A stretch of DNA of 64,000 nt from positions 806,001 through 870,000 of the forward strand of contig NZ_JRMH01000001.1 in assembly GCF_000803315.1 (NCBI RefSeq). The letters run 5' to 3'. The position numbers and the translations under genes were made by a program. Below are positions 9,559 through 16,772 of this stretch, piece by piece. The notes under the pieces are model-generated. The model was given only the letters and a program-made list of their open reading frames with translations, was not told the DNA's origin and did no database searches. How positions within the stretch are numbered: the stretch's first letter is position 1; every line of letters begins with the position of its first letter. Source of the DNA: Pectobacterium actinidiae (GTDB lineage Bacteria; Pseudomonadota; Gammaproteobacteria; Enterobacterales; Enterobacteriaceae).

Positions 9559-9571
9559 GATGATACTCATC
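9559..9571. promoter_or_regulatory. Palindrome in the cfl-lysR divergent promoter region
   Basis: GATGA-TAC-TCATC is a perfect 5-3-5 inverted repeat 90 bp upstream of the cfl start. It could be bound by the adjacent LysR regulator or another factor; this is inference from position and symmetry. Confidence 0.35.
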
Positions 9572-9637
9572 GGATTAAAAAATGGAAAATAGTCATTGTT
9601 ATTATTATTTTTTCTCATGATTTATTTTATGGTTTTT

Positions 9638-9651
9638 TGAGATTATTCTCA
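9638..9651. promoter_or_regulatory. Second palindrome in the cfl-lysR divergent promoter region
   Basis: TGAGA-TTAT-TCTCA is a perfect 5-4-5 inverted repeat 74 bp before the lysR start. It shares a (T/A)CTCAT half with the palindrome at 9559-9571, suggesting related half-sites. LysR autoregulation is a reasonable guess. The surrounding sequence is very AT-rich and promoter-like, but I could not fix -10/-35 boxes. Confidence 0.35.
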
Positions 9652-9724
9652 TAGTTAATGGATCTGAAGTGAGAGATAGCTAATGCGCGTTTATTGGGAT
9701 GTTTTATATAATGGAGATGAATAA

Positions 9725-10693
9725 ATGGACTGGACTAAGATTCCCCCTCTTTACGCATTAAAAGCTTTTGAATCAGCAGCCAAGCATCAATCCTTCACTT
9801 TGGCCGCAAGTGAGTTATTTATTTCACAAAGTGCCATTAGTAAGCATATAAATACTATAGAGATTTTTTTTGAAAGAAAGCTTTTCTATCGTAATGGACC
9901 AAAGGTTTTTTTAACTAAAGAAGGTGAGTCTTTTGCTACCGAGCTTAGTCATGCATTCGAAATACTAAGCAAGGCATGCGAAAACATTCACCGTGCTGGA
10001 ACAGTATTAACTATAAGCAGTCCATATACTTTCTCTATACGCCAGTTCATTCCTGTTTTAAGGAAATACAAAAATCAAGATGGCTTCCCAATAGTCACTG
10101 TCGAAACTATAAATGATGAATGTTCTTACCCCCCAGCCAATTCAAAGCATCATGACGCAACAGTAAAATATGGAAATGGTAAGTTTTCTAATGAATGGGA
10201 TTGTACTTTGCTTTCACCAGAATGTTTAATTGTAGTGGTTTCTCCAAAATTGTTACATCTTTTTGAAAAAGATAATAGAATCCTAATTGATCTTGTCTAT
10301 GTTAAATCAAGAGAATTAGACTGGTCTTTTTGGTGTGAAGAAGCAAGGTTGAAAGAGCGGTTTCAAGTTATCAATAAGTATGAGTTTGAGTCGATGGATT
10401 CAGCTATCAATGCTGTTATAAAAGGATTGGGGATAGCAGTTGTTGATATTGGTATGGTTTATGATGAGTTAATGGATGGTGTTTTGTTAACACCATTTAA
10501 ATGTGCTTTTTATTCAGGTAAAGGATATTATTTCTTAAGGCAGGTTGATTGTGTTAATAATTATTCTTCCTTGCTAGATTCCGTGAAGTTAGATTTATCT
10601 AGTAGAAGGCTTTCTGAGTTGTGTTTTAATGATGGATGTACTGTGAGTAACCATAATTGTCGATTGATGGCGACAGAGGATATTAATAAATAG
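9725..10693 (+). CDS. LysR-family transcriptional regulator, candidate cfa regulator
   Basis: A 322-residue protein starting with the GcvA-type pattern PLYALKAFESAAKHQSFTLA. A LysR winged helix-turn-helix lies at about residues 8-65, including LFISQSAISKHI, followed by an effector domain to the end. GGAG lies eight bases before the ATG. It diverges from cfl across 255 bp. Pseudomonas coronatine clusters use the CorRSP two-component system; none is visible here, so this LysR protein is an attractive local regulator, though that is inference. The gene is very AT-rich, like cfl, unlike the backbone. Confidence 0.85.
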   Translation: MDWTKIPPLYALKAFESAAKHQSFTLAASELFISQSAISKHINTIEIFFERKLFYRNGPKVFLTKEGESFATELSHAFEILSKACENIHRAGTVLTISSPYTFSIRQFIPVLRKYKNQDGFPIVTVETINDECSYPPANSKHHDATVKYGNGKFSNEWDCTLLSPECLIVVVSPKLLHLFEKDNRILIDLVYVKSRELDWSFWCEEARLKERFQVINKYEFESMDSAINAVIKGLGIAVVDIGMVYDELMDGVLLTPFKCAFYSGKGYYFLRQVDCVNNYSSLLDSVKLDLSSRRLSELCFNDGCTVSNHNCRLMATEDINK

Positions 10694-10958
10694 CCTTGCG
10701 TAATCGCGATAAACTTACCACAAGTGGCACTCCGTCAAAACTGAGTTCGCTTGATGGTGGCGTGGTTTAGGTTAATGATATTTTCTATCGAAAAATTATT
10801 TATCTGATAAAAATAATCTTTTTTTATTTTTTTAAATTTGGTTAGCAGTTGAATATTTTATCTCTAAAAATTTCCAAAATGAGGAATTAGTTTTTCATGG
10901 CGAAAATACGCACTTTCCCGCACTGTGCCAGCAGTATTTTTCACCATGGAGTACAGGC

Positions 10959-11236
10959 ATGGCTTACTCAGATACGCCAGAACAATCGGCTGTCATCAAC
11001 TGGAAAGGGCGGCATCTGGTCGTTAATGCTTTTACTGGAACGGGTAAAACGACAACACTGGTTCGCTACGCACAGGCCAACCCGGATCAAAGGATGCTCT
11101 ACCTTGCGTATAATCGAGCCGTTCGTGACGAAGCTGAACGTAAATTTCCCTTCAACGGCGAATGTAAGACCTCTCATCAGCTGGCATGGATGAAATTTGG
11201 CAAGCATCTAAAACCGAGATTAACACCCAATCTGCG
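10959..11236 (+). pseudogene. UvrD/Rep-type helicase, 5' remnant cut by the IS element
   Basis: The ATG at 10959 has GGAG eight bases upstream and opens a superfamily 1 helicase N-terminus: Q-motif-like DTPEQSAVI, then Walker A AFTGTGKTTTL near residues 24-34, then an AYNRAVRDEA motif Ia region. The match stops after about 92 residues exactly where the IS begins; the frame then reads a few IS-encoded residues to a stop at 11273. The rest of the gene is not found beyond the IS, where integrase sequence begins, so it was deleted. It is unlikely to be functional. Confidence 0.85.
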
Positions 11237-11315
11237 TGTAAGTAGACCGCTAAACCGAACCATTCACTTTTAGAGATCTTCCGACATACTGAGCATGTTC
11301 CCTGAGGAGATCGTC

Positions 11316-11582
11316 ATGCGTAAAGCCCGATTCACTGAACACCAGATCATTGCCGTTTTGAAGTCTGTCGAAGCTGGACGTACCGTCAAGGATGTCTGCC
11401 GCGAAGCCGGCATTTCCGAAGCCAGCTATTACAACTGGAAAGCGAGGTTTGGCGGTATGGAAGCCTCTGATATCAAAAAGATGAAAGATCTGGAGGACGA
11501 AAATCGTCGTCTCAAACAGATGTTTGCCGATCTGAGTCTTGAGTGTCGTGCTCTGAAAGATGTCATCGAAAAAAAGCTTTAA
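11316..11582 (+). CDS. IS3-family transposase OrfA
   Basis: An 88-residue helix-turn-helix protein starting MRKARFTEHQI, with REAGISEASYYNWKARFGG as the DNA-recognition region and a leucine-zipper-like coiled coil (LEDENRRLKQMFADLSLE). The ATG at 11316 is preceded by GAGGA. OrfA binds the terminal repeats. The stop follows the slippery run A-AAA-AAG at 11570-11576, where a -1 frameshift joins it to OrfB to make the OrfAB transposase. Confidence 0.93.
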   Translation: MRKARFTEHQIIAVLKSVEAGRTVKDVCREAGISEASYYNWKARFGGMEASDIKKMKDLEDENRRLKQMFADLSLECRALKDVIEKKL

Positions 11583-12427
11583 AACCAGCGATAAAGCGTG
11601 AGCTCGTCAGTTACCTGACCGCGCAGTTTACGATGAGCATACGCCAGGCATGCAGGACGTTATCGCTGAGCAGGACGGTGTATTTTTATCAGCCGGACAC
11701 CTGTCGTGATGAACCGGTGATCCAGGCTCTGTCGGAGGTGGCTGAACGCTACCCCCGTTACGGCTTCAAGAAGCTGTTTCAGGTGCTGCGCAGGCAAGGC
11801 AATGCCTGGAATCATAAACGCGTTCACAGGATTTACTGCCTGCTTAAACTGAATTTTCGTCGTAAGGGAAAGCAACGTCTGCCGGTGCGCAATCCTACTC
11901 CGTTGGCGACGCCGGAAGCACTTAACCAGAGCCGGTCGATAGATTTTATGCATGATGCGCTGGTCTGCGGCAGACGCTTTCGGACCTTCAATGTAGTAGA
12001 TGATTTTAACCGCGAGGCTCTCGCAATAGAAATCGATCTGAATATCCCAGCGCAGCGGATGGTCAGAGTACTGGACAGGATCGTGGCAAACCGTGGTTAT
12101 CCGCTGAAACTGCGGATGGACAATGGCCCGGAGCTAATCTCGCTGACGTTGGCGCAGTGGGCTGAAGAGCATGGCGTGGTGCTGGAATTTATTAAACCGG
12201 GAAAACCCACGCAGAATGCCTTTATCGAACGTTTTAACCGAACGTACCGGACAGAAATACTGGATTTTTACCTGTTCAGAACACTGAATGAAGCGAGGGA
12301 AATCACAGAGCGCTGGCTGACGGAATACAACAGCGAACGGCCTCATGAATCCCTGAATAACCTGACGCCGGAAGAATACCGGCTGATGACCGAGGAACCG
12401 GAAATCTCAAAAAGTGTGTGGAACTAA
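11543..12427 (+). CDS. IS3-family transposase OrfB (DDE catalytic part, made by -1 frameshift)
   Basis: The frame overlaps OrfA by 40 bp in the -1 phase and is probably expressed only as an OrfAB fusion through the slippery heptamer at 11570-11576. The catalytic core is complete: SIDFMHDAL gives the first Asp, MDNGPE the second, and NAFIERFNRTYRTE the Glu with the usual 35-residue spacing. A CysTyr-rich HTH_21 region precedes it. The element looks competent for transposition. Confidence 0.92.
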   Translation: MSCSERCHRKKALKPAIKRELVSYLTAQFTMSIRQACRTLSLSRTVYFYQPDTCRDEPVIQALSEVAERYPRYGFKKLFQVLRRQGNAWNHKRVHRIYCLLKLNFRRKGKQRLPVRNPTPLATPEALNQSRSIDFMHDALVCGRRFRTFNVVDDFNREALAIEIDLNIPAQRMVRVLDRIVANRGYPLKLRMDNGPELISLTLAQWAEEHGVVLEFIKPGKPTQNAFIERFNRTYRTEILDFYLFRTLNEAREITERWLTEYNSERPHESLNNLTPEEYRLMTEEPEISKSVWN

Positions 12428-12434
12428 AAGCGGT

Positions 12435-13631
12435 CTACTTACACGACCACCATTGCATCATTTCGATTCTGGCCTCCAGATGCTCCGCCTTATGCACATA
12501 CGCCGCCCGCACGCCGTTGCGCTCTTTGTGGCTCATCTGCCGCTCAATGGCATCCTTTGACCAGCGTCCGGACTCGTTCAGGGCGCTACAGGCCATGGTT
12601 CTGAAACCATGCCCACAGACTTCGGTTTTGGTGTCATAGCCAATCACGCGCAACTCCTTGTTGATGGTGTTCTCACTCATCGGCTTGTTCAGGGTATGTG
12701 CGCCGGGAAAAACGAAGACCGATTCGCCAGAAATCGCCTGAATCTGTTTCAGCAGGGTGACCGCCTGCCGTGACAGCGGCACCAGATGTTCATCCTTCAT
12801 CTTGGCGCCACGCTCTGAGAACCGCACGCCGTCTACCGCTTCGCGCTGGGCGGGCACGCTCCAGATATGCGCTTTCAGATTGAATTCATCCCAGCGGGCA
12901 AACCGCAGTTCACTGGAGCGCAGGAAAACATGCAGATTCAGCTCCAGCGCCAGACGGGTGAGCATCCGGCCTTTGTAGTTCTCCATCTTCGCCAGCAGTT
13001 CAGGCAGGCGTTTCAGCGGCAGAGCGGGGTGATGTTGGGTCACAACCGGGGTCACGACGCCGTCCAAATCGTAAGCCGGATTGTATTTGATGATGCCCTG
13101 CTGGACGGCGTGGCGCATGATTTTAGTCAGATGCTGGCGCACCCGTCCGGCGACGTCATGCACGCCTTTATCGTCAATCGCCTTAACCAACTGCGCCAGA
13201 TGGCGGGTTTCAACCTGTGCGATATCCATCGCGCCAATCGCGGGGAAAACGTAGCGTTTCAGGCAGGTGAGAATTTTATCGGCGTGCGCGTCCGACCAGA
13301 GTTTCAGGCTGCTGGTGTGCCACGCCTGAGCGACATACTGAAAGGTGCGGGATTCATCAACGGCGGGCTTGTTCGATTTACGAAGTTGAGAAGGGCTGAT
13401 ATCGGACGCCAATAGCTTACGCGCTGCATCGCGCTTTTCGCGGGCTTCTGCCAGTGTAGTTTGAGGGTAGGGTCCAAAGGCCTGACGGTTTTCTTTACCG
13501 CCGAAGCGATAGCGGAAATACCATAGCTTAGCGCCGCTGGGGGATACCGTGAGGTACAGGCCTTGCGAGTCTGTGAGCTTATAAGATTTTGCGAGAGGTT
13601 TCGCGGATCGGACTTTGCTGTCAGTTAACAT
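12435..13631 (-). CDS. P4-type tyrosine integrase of the island, extreme C-terminus replaced by IS sequence
   Basis: About 398 residues: an N-terminal DUF4102-type domain (LTDSKVRSAKPLAKSYKLTD), core-binding domain, and catalytic domain with FLRSSELRFARW (Arg), CGHGFRTM (His-x-x-Arg), MSHKERN (His) and AAYVH (Tyr). The family normally continues well past MMQWW, but here the IS begins one codon later and supplies only Cys-Lys-stop, so a handful of residues are missing. All catalytic residues remain, so activity is possible. It lies just 3' of tRNA-Phe in the same direction, the standard layout for pheV islands. I preferred the ATG at 13631 (GGGAG upstream) over one seven codons earlier. Confidence 0.9.
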   Translation of the reverse strand: MLTDSKVRSAKPLAKSYKLTDSQGLYLTVSPSGAKLWYFRYRFGGKENRQAFGPYPQTTLAEAREKRDAARKLLASDISPSQLRKSNKPAVDESRTFQYVAQAWHTSSLKLWSDAHADKILTCLKRYVFPAIGAMDIAQVETRHLAQLVKAIDDKGVHDVAGRVRQHLTKIMRHAVQQGIIKYNPAYDLDGVVTPVVTQHHPALPLKRLPELLAKMENYKGRMLTRLALELNLHVFLRSSELRFARWDEFNLKAHIWSVPAQREAVDGVRFSERGAKMKDEHLVPLSRQAVTLLKQIQAISGESVFVFPGAHTLNKPMSENTINKELRVIGYDTKTEVCGHGFRTMACSALNESGRWSKDAIERQMSHKERNGVRAAYVHKAEHLEARIEMMQWWSCK

Positions 13632-13792
13632 ATGAGGGTCACTCCCGTTCATCGAACTGAATGACCCGCAATCTGACCCACAAATTCCCCGATACGAAGG
13701 GATAAATCAAAACGCATCGGAAAAGATTTTCACGCCAACTTATTGAATCGCAACAATATAGGGATTGATAAGGAAGCATAAAAAAGGAAAGG

Positions 13793-13868
13793 TGGTGCCC
13801 GGACTCGGAATCGAACCAAGGACACGAGGATTTTCAATCCTCTGCTCTACCGACTGAGCTATCCGGGC
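13793..13868 (-). tRNA. pheV: tRNA-Phe (GAA), island integration site
   Basis: The minus strand folds as a 76-nt tRNA with encoded CCA. The acceptor GCCCGGA pairs with TCCGGGC, and the anticodon loop TTGAAAA sits on the stem GAGGA/TCCTC. It matches enterobacterial tRNA-Phe almost base for base. It sits between an island integrase and speC, as pheV does in E. coli, a well-known hotspot. The 3' end of the gene is therefore expected to be the att core; the matching direct repeat would be at the other island end, outside the window. Confidence 0.98.
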
Positions 13869-13878
13869 AACGGGGCGC

Positions 13879-13907
13879 ATTAAACCGTATTGGCCGCGTG
13901 GCGTCAA
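13879..13907 (-). promoter_or_regulatory. Promoter of tRNA-Phe
   Basis: On the minus strand TTGACG (13902-13907) and TTTAAT (13879-13884) are separated by 17 bp. A GC-rich GCGCCCC discriminator follows, typical of stringently controlled stable-RNA promoters. The tRNA starts ten bases downstream of the -10 box. Confidence 0.85.
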
Positions 13908-14093
13908 CGGGTTTCTGTCACAAAGCGGAGCGCCTGCGCTATTTTCAGGCAATTGTATTATTTGCTAGCCAGTTTCTGGCGATCCTTTCAGCACGCTTAG
14001 CGTGTTAACGTTTCTTCCTAATGCGTGCAGCATGTTTCGTTGCACTTTTTACCGCGTTGAGTCGGGCTGGATTGTTGAATTTGATGGAGAATA

Positions 14094-14156
14094 ATGCCAC
14101 TATTGCGCTGTTTTTTAACGTCTCGTTCACCTGAACGCCCCTTTAAGCGTAGTTAG
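14094..14156 (+). CDS. Candidate 20-residue leader peptide upstream of speC
   Basis: ATG at 14094 has GGAG five bases upstream and encodes MPLLRCFLTSRSPERPFKRS, an Arg-rich 20-mer. The ATG overlaps the TAA of another 20-codon frame (14032-14094) in a TAATG arrangement, and a 43-codon frame with its own ribosome site follows at 14181. Together they occupy the long, otherwise gene-free speC leader. Polyamine genes such as speF are known to be controlled by arrest peptides, but I see no resemblance to SpeFL. Small-ORF status is a hypothesis. Confidence 0.4.
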   Translation: MPLLRCFLTSRSPERPFKRS

Positions 14157-14180
14157 CGTTAGTTAAAGAGGATCGCCGAT

Positions 14181-14312
14181 ATGTCAGATTCATTGCTCAT
14201 GGTGCAGCACGCTCGCGCCAGTTCGTTGATGACGTCACTGCGTGTATCTTCTTATCACCCCTGCGCGGTTTACTTTTCTCCCCGTCGATTATCCCCCTTC
14301 ACCATGCGGTGA
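14181..14312 (+). CDS. Candidate 43-residue leader peptide upstream of speC
   Basis: ATG at 14181 is preceded by AGAGGA at a good distance. The frame runs 43 codons, begins MSDSLLMVQHARASS and ends YFSPRRLSPFTMR, rich in Ser, Arg and Pro at the C-terminus as arrest peptides often are. It stops 231 bp before speC. A 7-bp hairpin (CCTACAG/CTGTAGG, 14415-14433 region) lies between it and speC. No family is recognised. It could regulate speC by attenuation, or be chance. Confidence 0.4.
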   Translation: MSDSLLMVQHARASSLMTSLRVSSYHPCAVYFSPRRLSPFTMR

Positions 14313-14543
14313 GGCGTTCGTTCGCTCACTGTTAGGCATGAGTAAAAATAGAGTACGCCTCTGCTTTTACTGATGTCTATCGGATGGTGCTGGCTCCAGT
14401 TTTTCCATTCTTAGCCTACAGTTTACCTGTAGGGATCATGCGCTTGTCGTTATTGATTGGCATTGTGATTGGTCGGGATTGTTATCCCTGAACGGTGTCT
14501 TCCAGGCACGTACACTTACCTTTAACCGTTTGGGTTTGGTTAC

Positions 14544-16697
14544 ATGAAACAGTTAAAAATTGCGGCGAATGCAGCGGTTGCCACCCGTTTAATCACAACG
14601 CGCGAGATTGTCGCGTTGAGCCAGACTGACTTCACGGATGTGGCGGCGGTCGTGGTTTCTATTGAGGAAGCCCGTAGCGGCATTCTGTCGATATTGCAGC
14701 ACTCCGGTTTTAGCATTCCGGCGTTTGTCGAAGAGCCTGATGAAGATAAAGAGTTAGATGCTCTGCCTGCTGGCAGCGAATGGCTGATTCTCGATGACGA
14801 AGGTGAGCACGCGAACGTGCTGGAACGTGCAGCGAAAGCCTATCAGGATGCGCTACTGCCGCCGTTTTTCGATACGCTGACCAAGTACGTTAACATGAAA
14901 AACACGACGTTTGCCTGCCCGGGGCATCAGGGCGGTCAGTTCTTCCGCAAGCACCCGGCGGGGCGTCAGTTTTTTGAATTTTACGGTGAGAACGTTTTTC
15001 GTTCGGACATCTGTAACGCTGACGTCAAGCTGGGCGATTTGCTGATCCATGAAGGCGCGGCGAAGAAGGCGCAAAAGCACGCTGCGCGCGTGTTTAACGC
15101 CGATAAAACCTATTTCGTGTTGAATGGTACCTCTTCTGCGAACAAAGTGGTGACGAACGCGCTGCTGGCGCGCGGCGATCTGGTGCTGTTTGATCGTAAC
15201 AACCATAAATCTAACCATCACGGTGCGCTGATTCAGGCGGGCGCGACGCCGGTCTATCTGGAAACTGTACGTAATCCGTTCGGCTTTATCGGTGGCATGG
15301 ATGCGCACTGTTTTGATGAGGCCTACCTGCGCAAGCTGATTGCGGAAGTCGCGCCAGAACGCGCCAACGAGGCACGCCCGTTCCGTCTGGCCGTTATCCA
15401 GCTTGGCACTTATGACGGCACCATTTATAACGCGCGTCAGGTAGTCGATAGCATCGGGCACCTGTGTGACTACATTCTGTTTGACTCCGCCTGGGTCGGC
15501 TACGAGCAGTTTATCCCGATGATGGAGCAGTGTTCGCCATTGTTGCTGGATCTGAATGAAAACGATCCGGGGATTTTCGTCACTCAGTCGGTGCATAAGC
15601 AGCAGGCGGGCTTCTCCCAGACTTCGCAGATCCACAAAAAAGATACGCATATCAAAGGTCAGCGTCGTTTCTGCAACCATAAGCAACTGAATAACGCCTT
15701 TATGCTGCATGCTTCAACCAGCCCGTTCTATCCGCTGTTCGCCGCGCTAGACGTCAATGCCAAAATGCACGAAGGGGCAAGTGGGCGTCGGATGTGGATG
15801 GACTGCGTTAAGCTGGGCATTGAGGCACGTAAGCAGCTGTTGACGCGCTGTTCGCTCATCAAACCGTTCGTGCCTGCGACGGTGGGCGGTGTGCTCTGGC
15901 AGGATCACGATACGGAGACGATCGCGCGGGACGTGCGCTTCTTCAACTTTGAGCCGGGCGAGAAATGGCACGCGTTTGAAGGGTACGCGGAGGATCAGTA
16001 TTTTATCGATCCTTGCAAGTTACTGCTGACGACGCCGGGTATTGATGCAATTAGCGGCGACTATACCGAATTTGGTATTCCGGCGACGATCCTCGCCAAC
16101 TATCTGCGCGAGCACGGCATCATCCCTGAAAAATGTGACATGAACTCGATTCTGTTCCTGTTAACGCCAGCGGAAGATGCTGCCAAAATGCAGGAACTGG
16201 TGAATGCGCTGGTGCATTTTGAAACGCTGATCGCCCGTGATGCGCCGCTGAGTGAAGTGTTGCCCAGTTTGTATCAGAAATACAAAGAGCGTTATCGCGG
16301 CTACCGACTGCGTCGGCTGTGTCAGGAAATGCATGATTTTTACGCGCAGCACAACGTGAAAGATCTGCAAAAAGCGATGTTCCGCAAAACCGAGTTTCCG
16401 TCCGTGGTGATGTTGCCACAAGATGCTAATAGAGAATTCGTGCGCGGAAATATTGAACTGATTCCTATCGACGAAGCGGAAGGGCGTATCGCGGCAGAAG
16501 GCGCATTGCCGTATCCGCCGGGCGTGCTGTGTGTCGTGCCGGGTGAAACCTGGGGCGGGGCGGTACAGCGCTATTTTCTGGCGCTGGAAGCGGGAATTAA
16601 CCTGCTGCCCGGCTTCTCCCCGGAATTGCAGGGTGTCTATAGCGTCGCGGAAGACGATGGCCGCAAGCGTCTGTACGGTTACGTAGTAGAACAGTAA
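14544..16697 (+). CDS. speC: Ornithine decarboxylase, constitutive type
   Basis: Converts ornithine to putrescine using PLP, in the cytoplasm, the first step of polyamine synthesis. The 717-residue protein follows E. coli SpeC from end to end: an N-terminal wing domain, ACPGHQGGQFFRKHPAG near residue 129, the substrate/PLP region LNGTSSANK and DRNNHKSNHHGA, and the Schiff-base Lys352 in QSVHKQQAG. The C-terminal part ends LLPGFSPELQGVY. Its position beside tRNA-Phe matches E. coli. The 675-bp leader holds candidate small ORFs, and a strong terminator follows the stop. Confidence 0.97.
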   Translation: MKQLKIAANAAVATRLITTREIVALSQTDFTDVAAVVVSIEEARSGILSILQHSGFSIPAFVEEPDEDKELDALPAGSEWLILDDEGEHANVLERAAKAYQDALLPPFFDTLTKYVNMKNTTFACPGHQGGQFFRKHPAGRQFFEFYGENVFRSDICNADVKLGDLLIHEGAAKKAQKHAARVFNADKTYFVLNGTSSANKVVTNALLARGDLVLFDRNNHKSNHHGALIQAGATPVYLETVRNPFGFIGGMDAHCFDEAYLRKLIAEVAPERANEARPFRLAVIQLGTYDGTIYNARQVVDSIGHLCDYILFDSAWVGYEQFIPMMEQCSPLLLDLNENDPGIFVTQSVHKQQAGFSQTSQIHKKDTHIKGQRRFCNHKQLNNAFMLHASTSPFYPLFAALDVNAKMHEGASGRRMWMDCVKLGIEARKQLLTRCSLIKPFVPATVGGVLWQDHDTETIARDVRFFNFEPGEKWHAFEGYAEDQYFIDPCKLLLTTPGIDAISGDYTEFGIPATILANYLREHGIIPEKCDMNSILFLLTPAEDAAKMQELVNALVHFETLIARDAPLSEVLPSLYQKYKERYRGYRLRRLCQEMHDFYAQHNVKDLQKAMFRKTEFPSVVMLPQDANREFVRGNIELIPIDEAEGRIAAEGALPYPPGVLCVVPGETWGGAVQRYFLALEAGINLLPGFSPELQGVYSVAEDDGRKRLYGYVVEQ

Positions 16698-16721
16698 TTA
16701 CGGAGCTAGGTAGACTAAGAA

Positions 16722-16752
16722 ACGCAGGCTCGGAGCGAGCCTGCGTTTTTTC
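16722..16752 (+). terminator. Rho-independent terminator of speC
   Basis: A 10-bp perfect stem ACGCAGGCTC/GAGCCTGCGT with a 5-base loop GGAGC is followed by a run of T. It lies 25 bp after the speC stop and could also serve the convergent ansP. Confidence 0.93.
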
Positions 16753-16772
16753 TGCCCTAAGATGTTAGTCTC

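Larger units (their letters stand above)
11237..12443 (+). mobile_element. IS3-family (IS407-like group) insertion sequence, complete
   Basis: The 1207-bp element is bounded by imperfect inverted repeats beginning TGTAAGTAGACCGCT at 11237 and ending with its complement at 12443. It encodes OrfA and OrfB in the typical overlapping -1 arrangement, both intact. The flanking bases are TGCG on the left and CGAC on the right, so there is no 3-5 bp target duplication. Each flank is a truncated gene. This is the signature of an IS-mediated deletion or recombination between two copies rather than a simple insertion. Confidence 0.93.

Noticed and set aside
10897..11193. 98-codon plus-strand frame
   Set aside because: It overlaps the helicase remnant in another frame; the helicase frame carries Walker A and a good ribosome site.
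14853..15710. 285-codon minus-strand frame
   Set aside because: It is fully antisense to speC, whose protein matches its family over the entire length; the antisense translation shows no domain.
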